DNA of 64,000 bases from Streptomyces ficellus (GCF_009739905.1 NZ_CP034279.1:5394001-5458000), one strand, 5' to 3'. Positions 8,901 through 18,274 are shown, numbered from the stretch's first letter. Notes: generated from the letters alone by a model not told the origin. A program made the numbers and translations.

Positions 8901-9710
8901 GTGAAAAAGCTCTCCGCACGACGACGCCATCCGCTGGCGGCGGTCGTCGTCCTACTCCTCGCGCTGGCGGCCACTGGGGGGCTGTACGCCGCGTTCGCGC
9001 CCGCGGGCAAGGCGCAGGCAGACGAAACCGCCCAGTCCCTCGCCATCGAGGAGGGCAAGAAGCTCTACACCGTCGGCTGCGCCAGCTGCCACGGGACCGG
9101 CGGTCAGGGAACCACTGACGGCCCGAGCCTCGTCGGCGTCGGCGCCGCCGCGGTGGACTTCCAGGTCGGCACCGGCCGTATGCCGGCGCAGCAGCCCGGC
9201 GCCCAGGTGCCGAAGAAGAAGAACATCTACTCGCAGGCCGAGATCGACCAGCTCGCCGCGTACGTCGCGTCCCTCGGCCCCGGCCCGAGCGTGCCGACCG
9301 AGAAGCAGTACAGCCCGGAAGGCGCGGACATCGCCCGTGGTGGCGACCTCTTCCGCACCAACTGCGCCCAGTGCCACAACTTCACCGGCGAGGGCGGTGC
9401 CCTGACGCACGGCAAGTTCGCCCCCAGCCTCGAGGGTGTGAGTCAGAAGCACATCTACGAGGCCATGCAGACCGGCCCGCAGAACATGCCGTCCTTCCCC
9501 GACACCACGATGCCGGAGAAGGAGAAGAAGGACATCATCGCGTACATCAACAGCGTCAACGGTGACGAGACGCCGACCCCCGGAGGCTTCGCCCTCGGTG
9601 GTCTCGGTCCGGTCAGCGAAGGCCTGTTCGGATGGATCTTCGGTCTGGGTTCCCTGATCGCTGTCGCCGTCTGGGTCGCGGCCCACACCGCTAAGGCCAA
9701 GAAGTCATGA
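8901..9710 (+). CDS. qcrC: diheme cytochrome c subunit of the bc1 complex
   Basis: A 269-residue cytochrome cc that hands electrons from the Rieske centre to CuA within the actinobacterial supercomplex, replacing soluble cytochrome c. An N-terminal anchor/signal helix (about 11-33) precedes two heme-binding motifs, CASCH at residues 60-64 and CAQCH at 155-159. A C-terminal membrane helix lies at about 238-260. The GTG start matches the family. Its stop overlaps the start of qcrA as ATGA. Confidence 0.95.
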   Translation: MKKLSARRRHPLAAVVVLLLALAATGGLYAAFAPAGKAQADETAQSLAIEEGKKLYTVGCASCHGTGGQGTTDGPSLVGVGAAAVDFQVGTGRMPAQQPGAQVPKKKNIYSQAEIDQLAAYVASLGPGPSVPTEKQYSPEGADIARGGDLFRTNCAQCHNFTGEGGALTHGKFAPSLEGVSQKHIYEAMQTGPQNMPSFPDTTMPEKEKKDIIAYINSVNGDETPTPGGFALGGLGPVSEGLFGWIFGLGSLIAVAVWVAAHTAKAKKS

Positions 9711-10756
9711 GTAGCCAAGAGATTTCAGAAGCAGACCTGCCGCACGAGCAGGACACCACGCACGGCAAGGCGGTGGCGGAGAACCCGTTCGCCGACCCGG
9801 GGCTGCCGCCCCACAAGCCGCGCATCCAGGACATCGACGAGCGGGCCGCCAAGCGCTCCGAGCGCACGGTCGCCCTGCTGTTCACCGTGTCGATGCTGGC
9901 CACGATCGGCTTCATCGCCTCCTTCGTGATCTTCCCGGTCGACAAGATCGTCTACGTCTGGCCGCTGGGTCACGTCAGCGCGACCAACCTGTCGCTGGGT
10001 CTGACGCTGGGCCTCGCCCTCTTCTGCATCGGCGCCGGCGCGGTCCACTGGGCCCGCACCCTGATGTCCGACGAGGAGGTCGCCGACGACCGGCACGCCA
10101 TCGAGGCGACGCCCGAGGTCAAGGCCAAGGTCATGGCGGACTTCGCGGACGGTGCGCGGGAGTCCGCGATCGGCCGCCGCCCGCTGATCCGCAACACCAT
10201 GTTCGGCGCGCTGGCCATGGTGCCGCTCTCCGGCGTGGTGCTGCTGCGCGAGCTGGGCCCGCTGCCCGAGAAGAAGCTCTTCCACACCGGATGGAGCAAG
10301 GGCAAGCAGCTCATCAACATGAACACCAATGAGCCGCTGCGTCCCGAGGACGTCGCGGTGGGCTCGCTGACCTTCGCCAAGCCCGAGGGCCTGGAGGAGT
10401 CCGACCACGACTTCAACAACAAGATCGCCAAGGACGCCTTGATGATCGTCCGGATCCAGCCGGAGGACATCAAGGACAAGCGCGAGCTGGAGTGGTCGCA
10501 CGAGGGCATCGTCGCCTTCTCGAAGATCTGCACCCACGTGGGCTGCCCGATCTCCCTGTACGAGCAGCAGACCCACCACGTCCTCTGCCCGTGCCACCAG
10601 TCCACCTTCGACCTCGCCGACGGCGCCCGCGTCATCTTCGGCCCGGCCGGTCACCCGCTGCCGCAGCTTCAGATCGGCGTGAACGCAGAGGGCTTCCTCG
10701 AAGCGCTCGGTGACTTCCCCGAGCCCGTCGGCCCTGCATTCTGGGAGCGCGGATGA
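9707..10756 (+). CDS. qcrA: Rieske iron-sulfur subunit of the bc1 complex
   Basis: A 349-residue protein with a long polar N-terminus, three membrane helices (between about 45 and 190) and a C-terminal Rieske domain. The 2Fe-2S ligands are in CTHVGCP near residues 275-281 and CPCHQSTF near 294-301. It transfers electrons from menaquinol to the QcrC hemes. It overlaps qcrC upstream and qcrB downstream by four bases each, indicating one translationally coupled unit. Confidence 0.95.
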   Translation: MSSQEISEADLPHEQDTTHGKAVAENPFADPGLPPHKPRIQDIDERAAKRSERTVALLFTVSMLATIGFIASFVIFPVDKIVYVWPLGHVSATNLSLGLTLGLALFCIGAGAVHWARTLMSDEEVADDRHAIEATPEVKAKVMADFADGARESAIGRRPLIRNTMFGALAMVPLSGVVLLRELGPLPEKKLFHTGWSKGKQLINMNTNEPLRPEDVAVGSLTFAKPEGLEESDHDFNNKIAKDALMIVRIQPEDIKDKRELEWSHEGIVAFSKICTHVGCPISLYEQQTHHVLCPCHQSTFDLADGARVIFGPAGHPLPQLQIGVNAEGFLEALGDFPEPVGPAFWERG

Positions 10757-12384
10757 GCACCACGACCGCAAGCGACGCCAAGCGCAAGGCGCCCGCCGGC
10801 GAGCGTGTCGCCGACTGGGCCGACGGCCGGCTGGGGATCTACGGCCTCGCCAAGGCCAACATGCGCAAGATCTTCCCGGACCACTGGTCCTTCATGCTGG
10901 GTGAGATCTGCCTGTACAGCTTCCTGATCATCATCCTCACGGGTGTGTACCTGACGCTGTTCTTCCACCCGAGCATGAACGAGATCGAGTACCACGGCTC
11001 GTACGTGCCGATGCAGGGCATCCGCATGACCGAGGCGTACGCCTCGACCCTGGACATCAGCTTCGACGTCCGCGGTGGCCTGCTCATCCGGCAGATCCAC
11101 CACTGGGCCGCGGTGATCTTCCTCGCGGGCATGTTCGTGCACATGATGCGCGTCTTCTTCACCGGCGCGTTCCGCAAGCCGCGTGAGATCAACTGGCTGT
11201 TCGGCTTCCTGCTGTTCGTCCTGGGCATGTTCACCGGTTTCACCGGCTACTCGCTCCCGGACGACCTGCTCTCCGGCACCGGTGTCCGCTTCACCCAGGG
11301 CGCGATCCTGTCCATGCCGATCGTCGGCACGTACATCTCGATGTTCCTGTTCGGCGGGGAGTTCCCGGGCCACGACATCATCGCCCGGTTCTACTCGATC
11401 CACATCCTGCTGCTGCCGGGCATCATGCTCGGCCTCGTGGTGGCGCACCTGATCCTGGTCTTCTACCACAAGCACACGCAGTTCCCCGGCCCCGGCCGCA
11501 CGAACAAGAACGTCGTCGGCATGCCGCTGCTGCCGGTGTACATGGCCAAGGCCGGAGGCTTCTTCTTCCTGGTCTTCGGTGTCATCGCGATCATCTCCGC
11601 GCTGTTCACGATCAACCCGATCTGGGCGCTCGGCCCGTACCGCCCGGACCAGGTGTCCACCGGCGCCCAGCCCGACTGGTACATGGGCTTCGCCGAAGGC
11701 CTCGTCCGTGTGATGCCCGGCTGGGAGATCAACCTGTGGGGCCACACGCTCGTCCTGGGCGTGCTCATCCCGCTGGTCGTGTTCGGCGTCATGCTGGCCC
11801 TGATCGCGCTGTACCCGTTCATCGAGTCCTGGATCACCGGTGACAAGCGCGAGCACCACCTGCTGGACCGCCCGCGCAACGCGCCGACCCGTACCGCGCT
11901 CGGTGTCGCCTGGGTGACCGCGTACATGATCATGCTGATCGGTGGTGGCAACGACATCGTCGCGACCCACTTCCACCTGTCGCTCAACGCGATCAGCTGG
12001 TTCGTCCGGATCGCGTTCTTCGTCGGCCCGGTCATCGCGTTCATCGTCACCAAGCGGATCTGCCTCGGCCTCCAGCGGCGCGACAAGGACAAGGTGCTGC
12101 ACGGACGCGAGTCCGGCATCATCAAGCGCCTCCCGCACGGCGAGTTCGTCGAGATCCACGAGCCCCTCAGCCAGGCCCAGCTGCACGCGCTCACCGCGCA
12201 CGAGCAGTACCAGCCGGCCGAGATCGGCCCGACGGTCGACGAGAACGGCGTCGAGCGCAAGCCGTCGCGCACGCAGCGGCTCCGCGCCAAGCTCAGCAAG
12301 GGCTACTACGCCGAGGGGAACCAGATCCCCAAGGCCACCGTCGAGGAGTACAAGGAGATCACCAGCGGCCACGGCCACCACTGA
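10753..12384 (+). CDS. qcrB: cytochrome b subunit of the bc1 complex
   Basis: A 543-residue membrane subunit carrying hemes bH and bL and the menaquinol sites. Visible motifs are RQIHHWAA and HMMRVFFTGAFR for heme ligands in the first half, TGYSLPDDLLSG, and a second His set around YSIHILLLPG and VVAHLILVFYHKH. It is longer than mitochondrial cytochrome b because of a C-terminal cytoplasmic extension ending in SGHGHH. The last gene of ctaE-qcrCAB, followed by a terminator. Confidence 0.95.
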   Translation: MSTTTASDAKRKAPAGERVADWADGRLGIYGLAKANMRKIFPDHWSFMLGEICLYSFLIIILTGVYLTLFFHPSMNEIEYHGSYVPMQGIRMTEAYASTLDISFDVRGGLLIRQIHHWAAVIFLAGMFVHMMRVFFTGAFRKPREINWLFGFLLFVLGMFTGFTGYSLPDDLLSGTGVRFTQGAILSMPIVGTYISMFLFGGEFPGHDIIARFYSIHILLLPGIMLGLVVAHLILVFYHKHTQFPGPGRTNKNVVGMPLLPVYMAKAGGFFFLVFGVIAIISALFTINPIWALGPYRPDQVSTGAQPDWYMGFAEGLVRVMPGWEINLWGHTLVLGVLIPLVVFGVMLALIALYPFIESWITGDKREHHLLDRPRNAPTRTALGVAWVTAYMIMLIGGGNDIVATHFHLSLNAISWFVRIAFFVGPVIAFIVTKRICLGLQRRDKDKVLHGRESGIIKRLPHGEFVEIHEPLSQAQLHALTAHEQYQPAEIGPTVDENGVERKPSRTQRLRAKLSKGYYAEGNQIPKATVEEYKEITSGHGHH

Positions 12385-12416
12385 TCGCCTGCCGTCACGG
12401 CTGTCGCCACGTCATC

Positions 12417-12445
12417 GGGCCCCGTCCATTCGCTGGACGGGGCCC
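12417..12445 (+). terminator. hairpin terminator after qcrB
   Basis: A perfect 12-bp stem (GGGCCCCGTCCA with TGGACGGGGCCC) with a 5-nt loop, followed by TTTG. Confidence 0.85.
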
Positions 12446-12509
12446 TTTGCCGTGCCCGGGGGTCGATAGGCTGTGCTCACCGCTGTACGCACGGACACCA
12501 GGAGCGACC

Positions 12510-13574
12510 ATGAGCGCTGTGAACCCCGCTGGAGGCGACACCGCGGCGGGCCGCTCATGGCCCGACGTCCTGAACGCCCTCCTGGAAGGACGCGACCAGA
12601 GCGCCGACGCCACGGCATGGGCGATGGACCGCATCATGCGGGGCGAGGCCACCGACGCCCAGATCGCCGGCTTCGCCGTCGCGCTGCGGGCCAAGGGCGA
12701 GACCGTCGAGGAGATCACCGGCCTGGTCCGCGCCATGTACGCGCACGCCAACCTCATCGACGTCCCCGGCCCGACCGTCGACCTCGTCGGCACCGGCGGC
12801 GACGGCGCCAAGACCGTCAACATCTCCACCATGGCCGCGATCGTCGTCGCCGGCACCGGCGCCAAGGTCGTCAAGCACGGCAACCGCGCCGCGTCCTCCG
12901 CCTCCGGCTCCTCCGACGTCCTGGAGAAACTGGGCGTCAACCTCGACCTCACGCCCCGGCGGGTCGCGGAGGTCGCCGAAGAAGCCGGCATCACCTTCTG
13001 CTTCGCCGTGAAGTTCCACCCCGCGCTGCGCCACGTGGCCGCCGCCCGCAAGGAACTGGGCATCCGCACCACGTTCAACTTCCTCGGCCCGCTGACCAAC
13101 CCGGCGCGCGTGCGGGCGCAGGCCACCGGCGTCGCCGACGCCCGGATGGCCCCCATCATGGCCGGGGTGCTCGCCGAGCGCGGCTCCTCCGCCCTGGTGT
13201 TCCGCGGCGACGACGGGCTGGACGAGCTGACCACCACGGCCACCTCCCGTGTGTGGGTCGTCCGCGACGGCTCGGTGCGAGCGGAGACGTTCGACCCGCG
13301 TGACGTGGGCATCGACCTCGTGCCCGTCGAGGCGCTGCGCGGCGCGGACGCCTCGTACAACGCGGACGTGGCCCGCCGGATGCTGGGCGGCGAGACCGGG
13401 CCCGTACGGGACGCGGTCCTGCTCAACGCGGCGGCCGCGCTGGTCGCCCTGGAGCCCTCGGACGCGCCGCTGACGGACCGCCTCGCGTCGGGCATCCGCC
13501 GCGCGGCCGAAGCCGTCGACACGGGCGCGGCGAGGGCGGCGCTGGAACGCTGGGTCACGGCGAGCAACGCGTAA
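12510..13574 (+). CDS. trpD: anthranilate phosphoribosyltransferase
   Basis: A 354-residue enzyme of tryptophan synthesis that joins anthranilate to PRPP. The PRPP-binding GTGGDG motif, KHGNRAASSASGSSD and the NFLGPLTNPA segment are all present. The frame continues upstream to 12447, but ATG 12510 has AGGAG five to ten nucleotides before it and gives the family length. Fused anthranilate synthase and DAHP synthase lie some 32-34 kb away, so the pathway is scattered. A repeat-rich intergenic region follows. Confidence 0.93.
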   Translation: MSAVNPAGGDTAAGRSWPDVLNALLEGRDQSADATAWAMDRIMRGEATDAQIAGFAVALRAKGETVEEITGLVRAMYAHANLIDVPGPTVDLVGTGGDGAKTVNISTMAAIVVAGTGAKVVKHGNRAASSASGSSDVLEKLGVNLDLTPRRVAEVAEEAGITFCFAVKFHPALRHVAAARKELGIRTTFNFLGPLTNPARVRAQATGVADARMAPIMAGVLAERGSSALVFRGDDGLDELTTTATSRVWVVRDGSVRAETFDPRDVGIDLVPVEALRGADASYNADVARRMLGGETGPVRDAVLLNAAAALVALEPSDAPLTDRLASGIRRAAEAVDTGAARAALERWVTASNA

Positions 13575-13615
13575 CCCCTGCGGGGCGGTGGCCTGTCGGC
13601 CCGGCCGGCCACCCA

Positions 13616-13966
13616 CCGCCCCGCACCCGGCGACGTACCCGGGCGTACCCGGACCACCCACGTCCCGCGGTCGGCGACGTACCCGGGGTGGGGCCGTGCA
13701 GGGTCGCCCCCGCAGGGGTTGGCGGCGCAGGCGCGGCTCCCCTACGCGTAACCCAAGGCCGCCGGCCCCGAGGAGGCGAGCCCGGAGGGGCCACGCCCCA
13801 CCCCCACCGGGGGGGCACCGCACCCAAGGCACCGCCCCGCAGGGAACTGACGACGGGCACCGCTCCGGTCCCGTTGTGCCCACCCTCCCCCAAGCTCTCG
13901 GCTTCGCTCGAGCAGGGGGGACCCCCATCGCCCTGCGGGACGATTGCCCACAACGGGTGGGGTAGG
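13616..13966. repeat. dispersed GC-rich intergenic repeat, copy A
   Basis: This noncoding block after trpD is matched in inverted orientation near 30280-30575. Identical stretches include 13690-13718 with 30517-30545 (29 nt), 13756-13799 with 30435-30478 (44 nt), and 13930-13956 with 30291-30317 (27 nt), all read on opposite strands. It also has a 16-nt direct repeat (CGGCGACGTACCCGGG at 13628 and 13672) and an internal inverted pair (CCCGTTGTG ... CACAACGGG). No ORF with coding character was seen. Promoter and leader of the next gene begin just downstream. Confidence 0.85.
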
Positions 13967-14035
13967 AGCCGCCCTGCGGGGCGTCCGGAGTTCGGACGTG
14001 GGTTGCGGCAGGCGGCGCGTGCCGTTAAGTTCGGC

Positions 14036-14162
14036 GCAGGTCATGAGTGACAGCGACTACGGCCCCGGCCCGCTGTCCGGCAACCCTCCGTCCGTGGCGG
14101 GGTGCCCCGGGTGAAGACCAGGCCGCAGGCGGTGAAGTCCGCGGCAAGCGCGGACCCCTGCA
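14036..14162 (+). promoter_or_regulatory. SAM-IV riboswitch
   Basis: The sequence starts GGTCATGAGTGACAGCG, continues GCTGTCCGGCAACCCTCCG, then GGGGTGCCCCGGGTGAAGACC, which are hallmarks of the actinobacterial SAM-IV aptamer. Closing pairs are visible between GGTC near 14039 and GACC near 14116. The 3' side holds GTCCGCG-loop-CGCGGAC inside GCAGG/CCTGC. A TAAGTT -10-like box at 14025-14030 would start transcription right at the aptamer. About 115 nt of further leader precede the gene. Predicted to reduce expression when S-adenosylmethionine is plentiful. Confidence 0.85.
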
Positions 14163-14276
14163 CACCCTGGGGTCCTGGTCCTCAAGGGAGCAGTCTCGTG
14201 AGCAAGCGAATGCGATAGGGCGTAGCGCCCCTTCTTCGGTGTCCCCTTTTCGCCTTGCCCCGTACGGGAGTTCGCC

Positions 14277-15635
14277 ATGTCTGTCACCACCATTGCCGCC
14301 GACCAGTCCGTTTGTGCCCATCTGTCCGTTCTGGGGCGGGATGTCACCGTGCCGCTGGTCACCGGCGGTGAGGTCACCTACGCCGCGCTCGACTACGCCG
14401 CCAGCGCCCCGGCCCTCCAGCGGGTGTGGGACGACGTGGCCGCGTACGCGCCGTACTACGGCAGCGTGCACCGGGGCGCCGGGTACCTGTCGCAGCTGTC
14501 GACCGACCTGTTCGAGAACAGCCGCGTGGCGGTGGCGGAGTTCCTGGACTGCCGCGAGGACGACCAGGTCGTCTTCACCCGGTCGACCACGGACTCGCTG
14601 AACCTGCTGGCCGCCGCGCTGCCGGAGGGCTGCCAGGTCTTCGTGTTCGAGACCGAGCACCACGCCTCGCTGCTGCCCTGGCGGGACGCGCGGGTCACCT
14701 ACCTCGACGCGCCCCGCACCCCGGGCGAGGCGGTCCGGACGCTGGAGAGGGCGCTGGCGGACCGGGACCCGTACGGGCCGGCCCTGGTGTGTGTGACCGG
14801 CGCGTCCAACGTGACCGGCGAGCTGTGGCCGGTGCGGGAGCTGGCCGCCGCCGCCCACGCGCACGGCGCCCGGATCGTCCTGGACGCGGCCCAGCTGGCG
14901 CCCCACCACCCGGTGTCCGTGCGGGAGTTGGACGTCGACTGGGTGGCGTTCTCCGGGCACAAGCTGTACGCGCCGTTCGGCTCCGGTGTCCTCGCCGGGC
15001 GGGCCGACTGGCTGACCGGGGCCGAGCCGTACCTGGCCGGCGGGGGCGCGTCCCGCAAGGTGGCTCGGCGGACCGACGGCGGGGTGGACGTCGAGTGGCA
15101 CACCACCGCCGCCCGGCACGAGGCCGGATCGCCCAACGTCATCGGGGTGTACGCGATCGCCTCCGCGTGCAAGGCGCTGACCGAGGCCGGGTTCGGCGAC
15201 CTGGTCGCCCGCGAGCAGTACCTGATCGGCAAGGTCCGCGAGGGGCTCGCCGAGGTGCCCGAGGTGAAGGTGCTGTCGCTCTTCGGCGACGAGGCGCCCC
15301 GGGTCGGTGTCATCTCCTTCGTGGTGCGGGGCTGGAACAGCTCGCACTTCGCGGCGGCCCTCTCCGCCGAGTACGGAATCGGCGTCCGCGACGGCCTGTT
15401 CTGCGCCCACCCGCTGGTGCGCACCCTGCTGGGCAGCGACCCGCAGGACGTCGGCGAGTGCGGGGCGCCCGACGGCGGGACGACCTCGCTGAACGCCATC
15501 CGCGTCAGCTTCGGGGCGGGGACGCCGGACGAGCACGTCGACCGGTTCGTTCGGGCCGTGAAGGAGCTCGTCCGGGACGGGGCACGCTGGAACTACCGTA
15601 CGGAGGACGGGCGCTGTGTGCCCGACCGCGGCTGA
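14277..15635 (+). CDS. SufS-like class V aminotransferase / cysteine desulfurase family
   Basis: A 452-residue PLP enzyme. His128-His129, Asp203 and PLP Lys229 in FSGHKLYAP are typical of class V aminotransferases. Near residue 376 RDGLFCAHPL aligns with the SufS active-site cysteine motif (R-x-G-x-x-C-A-x-P), so persulfide chemistry is plausible. A GGGAG site precedes the ATG. It is controlled by the SAM-IV riboswitch, which ties it to sulfur amino acid status; the exact substrate is not clear. Its last 131 bp overlap the end of the convergent glycerate kinase gene. Confidence 0.82.
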   Translation: MSVTTIAADQSVCAHLSVLGRDVTVPLVTGGEVTYAALDYAASAPALQRVWDDVAAYAPYYGSVHRGAGYLSQLSTDLFENSRVAVAEFLDCREDDQVVFTRSTTDSLNLLAAALPEGCQVFVFETEHHASLLPWRDARVTYLDAPRTPGEAVRTLERALADRDPYGPALVCVTGASNVTGELWPVRELAAAAHAHGARIVLDAAQLAPHHPVSVRELDVDWVAFSGHKLYAPFGSGVLAGRADWLTGAEPYLAGGGASRKVARRTDGGVDVEWHTTAARHEAGSPNVIGVYAIASACKALTEAGFGDLVAREQYLIGKVREGLAEVPEVKVLSLFGDEAPRVGVISFVVRGWNSSHFAAALSAEYGIGVRDGLFCAHPLVRTLLGSDPQDVGECGAPDGGTTSLNAIRVSFGAGTPDEHVDRFVRAVKELVRDGARWNYRTEDGRCVPDRG

Positions 15636-16773
15636 TCCGGGTGCCGATCAGGATCGTCCGCAGCGCCCGTTCGGCGGCGTCCGCGAGGAGTTCGGCGGCC
15701 CGGTCCAGGGCCTCCGGAAGCGGTAGCGGGCCGGGCGCGATCGACTCGTAGGCGTCGAGGCCCGCGTTCATGGCGCCCTCGCCGAGCGTACCGGCGAGGG
15801 CGAGGACCGGGACGCCCGCCTCCCGGGCGCGCCGCGCCACCTCGCCCGGGACCTTGCCCCGCGTGGTCTGGGCGTCCAGGGCGCCCTCGCCGGTGATCAC
15901 CAGGTCGGCGTGGGCCAGCCGGGCGGTGAGGTCCAGCCCGTCGAGGAGCACCTCGAAGCGCGGGAGCAGCCGGGCGCCCACCGCGGCGAGCCCCGCGCCC
16001 AGCCCGCCCGACGCCCCGGTGCCGGGCGCGGTGCGCAGGTCCACCTGCGGGGCGCAAGCACTGGTCAGGGCGGCCGCCCAGTGCTCCAGGGCGACCGACA
16101 GCTCCTCGCACCGCGCCGGGCCACCGCCCTTCTGGGGGCCGAACACCCGGGCCACGCCCCGCTCGCCGCACAGCACGTTGTACGGGTTGCACGCCACCAG
16201 CAGTTCGGTGTCCGCCAGCCGGGGGTCGAGCGCGCGGAGGTCGAGGGTGGTGAGCCGGGAGAGCTCGGCTCCGCCGTGGGGGAGTTCGGTGCCAGAGGCG
16301 TCGAGGAGCCGGACGCCCAGCGCCTGGAGGGCGCCCGCGCCGCCGTCGGAGGTGCCCGAGTCGCCGCAGCCGACCAGGATCCGCCGGGCGCCCGCGTCGA
16401 GGGCGGCGCGGATCAGCTCGCCGACGCCGTACGTGGTGGTGGCGCCGGGGTCGCGGCGGTCCGGCGGCACCAGGGCCAGCCCGGCGACCGCGGCCATCTC
16501 CACGACCGCCGACCCGTCCCCGAGGAGCGCGAAGTGGCTGTCCACCGGGTCGCCCAGGGGGCCCGTGGCGGTGCGGGGCACCAGCCGCCCGCCCGTCGCG
16601 GCGGCCAGCGCCTCGGCCGTACCCTCACCTCCGTCGACCAGGGGGATCAGGTCCGGCTCCGCGTCGGGCAGGACCCGCAGCAGCCCTTCGGCGATGGCGT
16701 CGGCGGCCTGCCGCGCGGACAGGGACTCCTTGAAGCCGCCGGGTGCGACGGCGATGCGGTACGGGTGGCTCAT
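15505..16773 (-). CDS. glycerate kinase (GckA/GlxK type)
   Basis: A 422-residue protein that phosphorylates glycerate. Family motifs are APGGFKESLSA near the start, DGGEGTAEAL, GCGDSGTSDGG, FGPQKGG and TGEGALDAQT. The core family is about 375-380 residues; the last 45 residues are Arg/Pro/Ser-rich and encoded antisense to the end of the SufS-like gene, so the tail may be an extension with no function. ATG 16773 overlaps the transporter stop as ATGA, showing coupling to the transporter gene. Confidence 0.88.
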   Translation of the reverse strand: MSHPYRIAVAPGGFKESLSARQAADAIAEGLLRVLPDAEPDLIPLVDGGEGTAEALAAATGGRLVPRTATGPLGDPVDSHFALLGDGSAVVEMAAVAGLALVPPDRRDPGATTTYGVGELIRAALDAGARRILVGCGDSGTSDGGAGALQALGVRLLDASGTELPHGGAELSRLTTLDLRALDPRLADTELLVACNPYNVLCGERGVARVFGPQKGGGPARCEELSVALEHWAAALTSACAPQVDLRTAPGTGASGGLGAGLAAVGARLLPRFEVLLDGLDLTARLAHADLVITGEGALDAQTTRGKVPGEVARRAREAGVPVLALAGTLGEGAMNAGLDAYESIAPGPLPLPEALDRAAELLADAAERALRTILIGTRISRGRAHSARPPYGSSSVPRPGRAPSRPERTGRRARPASPPRS

Positions 16774-18200
16774 GGCTGGGTCTCCAGGAGGACGGGCACG
16801 CCGAGCAGCGGCCAGACGGTCAGGGCGAACAGCAGGACCAGGCCCGCCGTGAGCGGGGCGAGCACCGCCGACAGCCGCAGCAGGTCGCGCGGGGTGTAGG
16901 TGGGCACCCCGTCGGGGAGGTCGGAGAACAGGGCGACCGGCTTCGCGGAGGCGGGCAGCGTGTGGCAGAACCCGGCCGCGGCGGTCGAGGCCAGCGCGGC
17001 GGCCACCGGGTTGACGCCCGCCGCGGCCGCCGCGACGACCACCAGCGGCACGAGCACCGACGAGCGGGCCGAGCGGGACTGGAGGACGAGGTGGGCGGCG
17101 GTGCTCACCAGGACGACGACGGTGAGGAACAGCCACGGCGGCGCGTGCACCGGCAGACCCGCCACCAGCCAGGAGGCGGCGCCCGAGTCGGCGAGCGCCA
17201 CGCCCATCGCCATCGTCGCCGCCATGAACAGCAGCAGCGGCCACGGGACCGTCCGCAGGCCGTCCTTGAGGCGTACCGTCCCGAGCGCCGGTGACGCGGC
17301 CACCACCGCGCCGATCAGCGCGACCACCGCCGGGGGCACCCGGTGCAACGGCTCGCTGCACCACAGCACCACCACCGTGGCCAGCAGCAGGGCGCAGCGC
17401 GACTCGGTGGGGGACAGGGGCCCGGTGACCGGGGTGGGGGAGTGGGCCCCGATGTCGGCGGGGGTGACGCGCACCGGGGCGCGCCGGTCGGCCCGGGTGG
17501 TGGTGGTGAGCAGGACGGCCTCCGCGGCGAGGTGGGACGACACGATCGCGAGCGGCAGCCCCAGCAGCAGCCACTGGACGAACCCCAGCCGCTGCCCGGT
17601 CTGCTCCCACAGGACGTTGACGGTGATCAGGTGCGCCCCTGCGCCGATCAGGGTGGCGACGGCGGACAGCAGCACCACCGTCGGGAACAGCAGCGCCAGC
17701 ATCACCACCAGCCGCCGGCGGTCCGCGAGGACCCTGGCCAGGGCCAGGAACACGGGCAGCGCCAGCGCGGCCCGCCCCGAGGTGGCGGGCACGGCGAACG
17801 AGGTGACGACGAGCGCGGCGGTGGTCAGGTGGACCAGCTGGCGCACCGTACGGGCGCCGCCGACCAGGAAGGCCGCCGCCCGCCCGGCCAGGCCCGTCCG
17901 GGTGACCGCGGCGGCCAGGACGAACGCGCAGATCAGCAGCCAGATCGTTTCGTCGCCGAGGGTGGCGAAGAGGGTCTCGCTGCTGATCACCCCGGTCGCG
18001 GTGAGCGCGAGCCCCGCGCCCAGGGCGACGTAGGTGTCGTCGACGGGGGTCGCGATCCAGGCGACGGCGGCGAGCACGAAGACGGCGAGCGTCAGGCGCG
18101 CGTCGGCGCCGAGGCCGGGGAAGCGCGACGGCACGGCCAGCAGCGTGCACAGACCGAGCGCGCCGCCGAGCCATGCCGCCCGGCTGGGGGAGAGGATCAC
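16770..18200 (-). CDS. SLC13/DASS-family anion transporter
   Basis: A 476-residue polytopic protein with about twelve hydrophobic segments, resembling the divalent anion:sodium symporter (ArsB/NhaD) superfamily. Features include GDETIWLLICAF near the first third and TSFAVPATSGRAALALPV. It is translationally coupled to glycerate kinase (ATGA), which suggests that the two act on an imported glycerate or related carboxylate; this is inference. The GTG start has only a weak Shine-Dalgarno. Confidence 0.8.
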   Translation of the reverse strand: MILSPSRAAWLGGALGLCTLLAVPSRFPGLGADARLTLAVFVLAAVAWIATPVDDTYVALGAGLALTATGVISSETLFATLGDETIWLLICAFVLAAAVTRTGLAGRAAAFLVGGARTVRQLVHLTTAALVVTSFAVPATSGRAALALPVFLALARVLADRRRLVVMLALLFPTVVLLSAVATLIGAGAHLITVNVLWEQTGQRLGFVQWLLLGLPLAIVSSHLAAEAVLLTTTTRADRRAPVRVTPADIGAHSPTPVTGPLSPTESRCALLLATVVVLWCSEPLHRVPPAVVALIGAVVAASPALGTVRLKDGLRTVPWPLLLFMAATMAMGVALADSGAASWLVAGLPVHAPPWLFLTVVVLVSTAAHLVLQSRSARSSVLVPLVVVAAAAAGVNPVAAALASTAAAGFCHTLPASAKPVALFSDLPDGVPTYTPRDLLRLSAVLAPLTAGLVLLFALTVWPLLGVPVLLETQP

Positions 18201-18274
18201 GGTGATCAGTCTCGGTACGCCCCGTGAGCCCTCAATGAGTGCTTTGTTAAGGGAATTTCATGGAAGGGGGCGCT

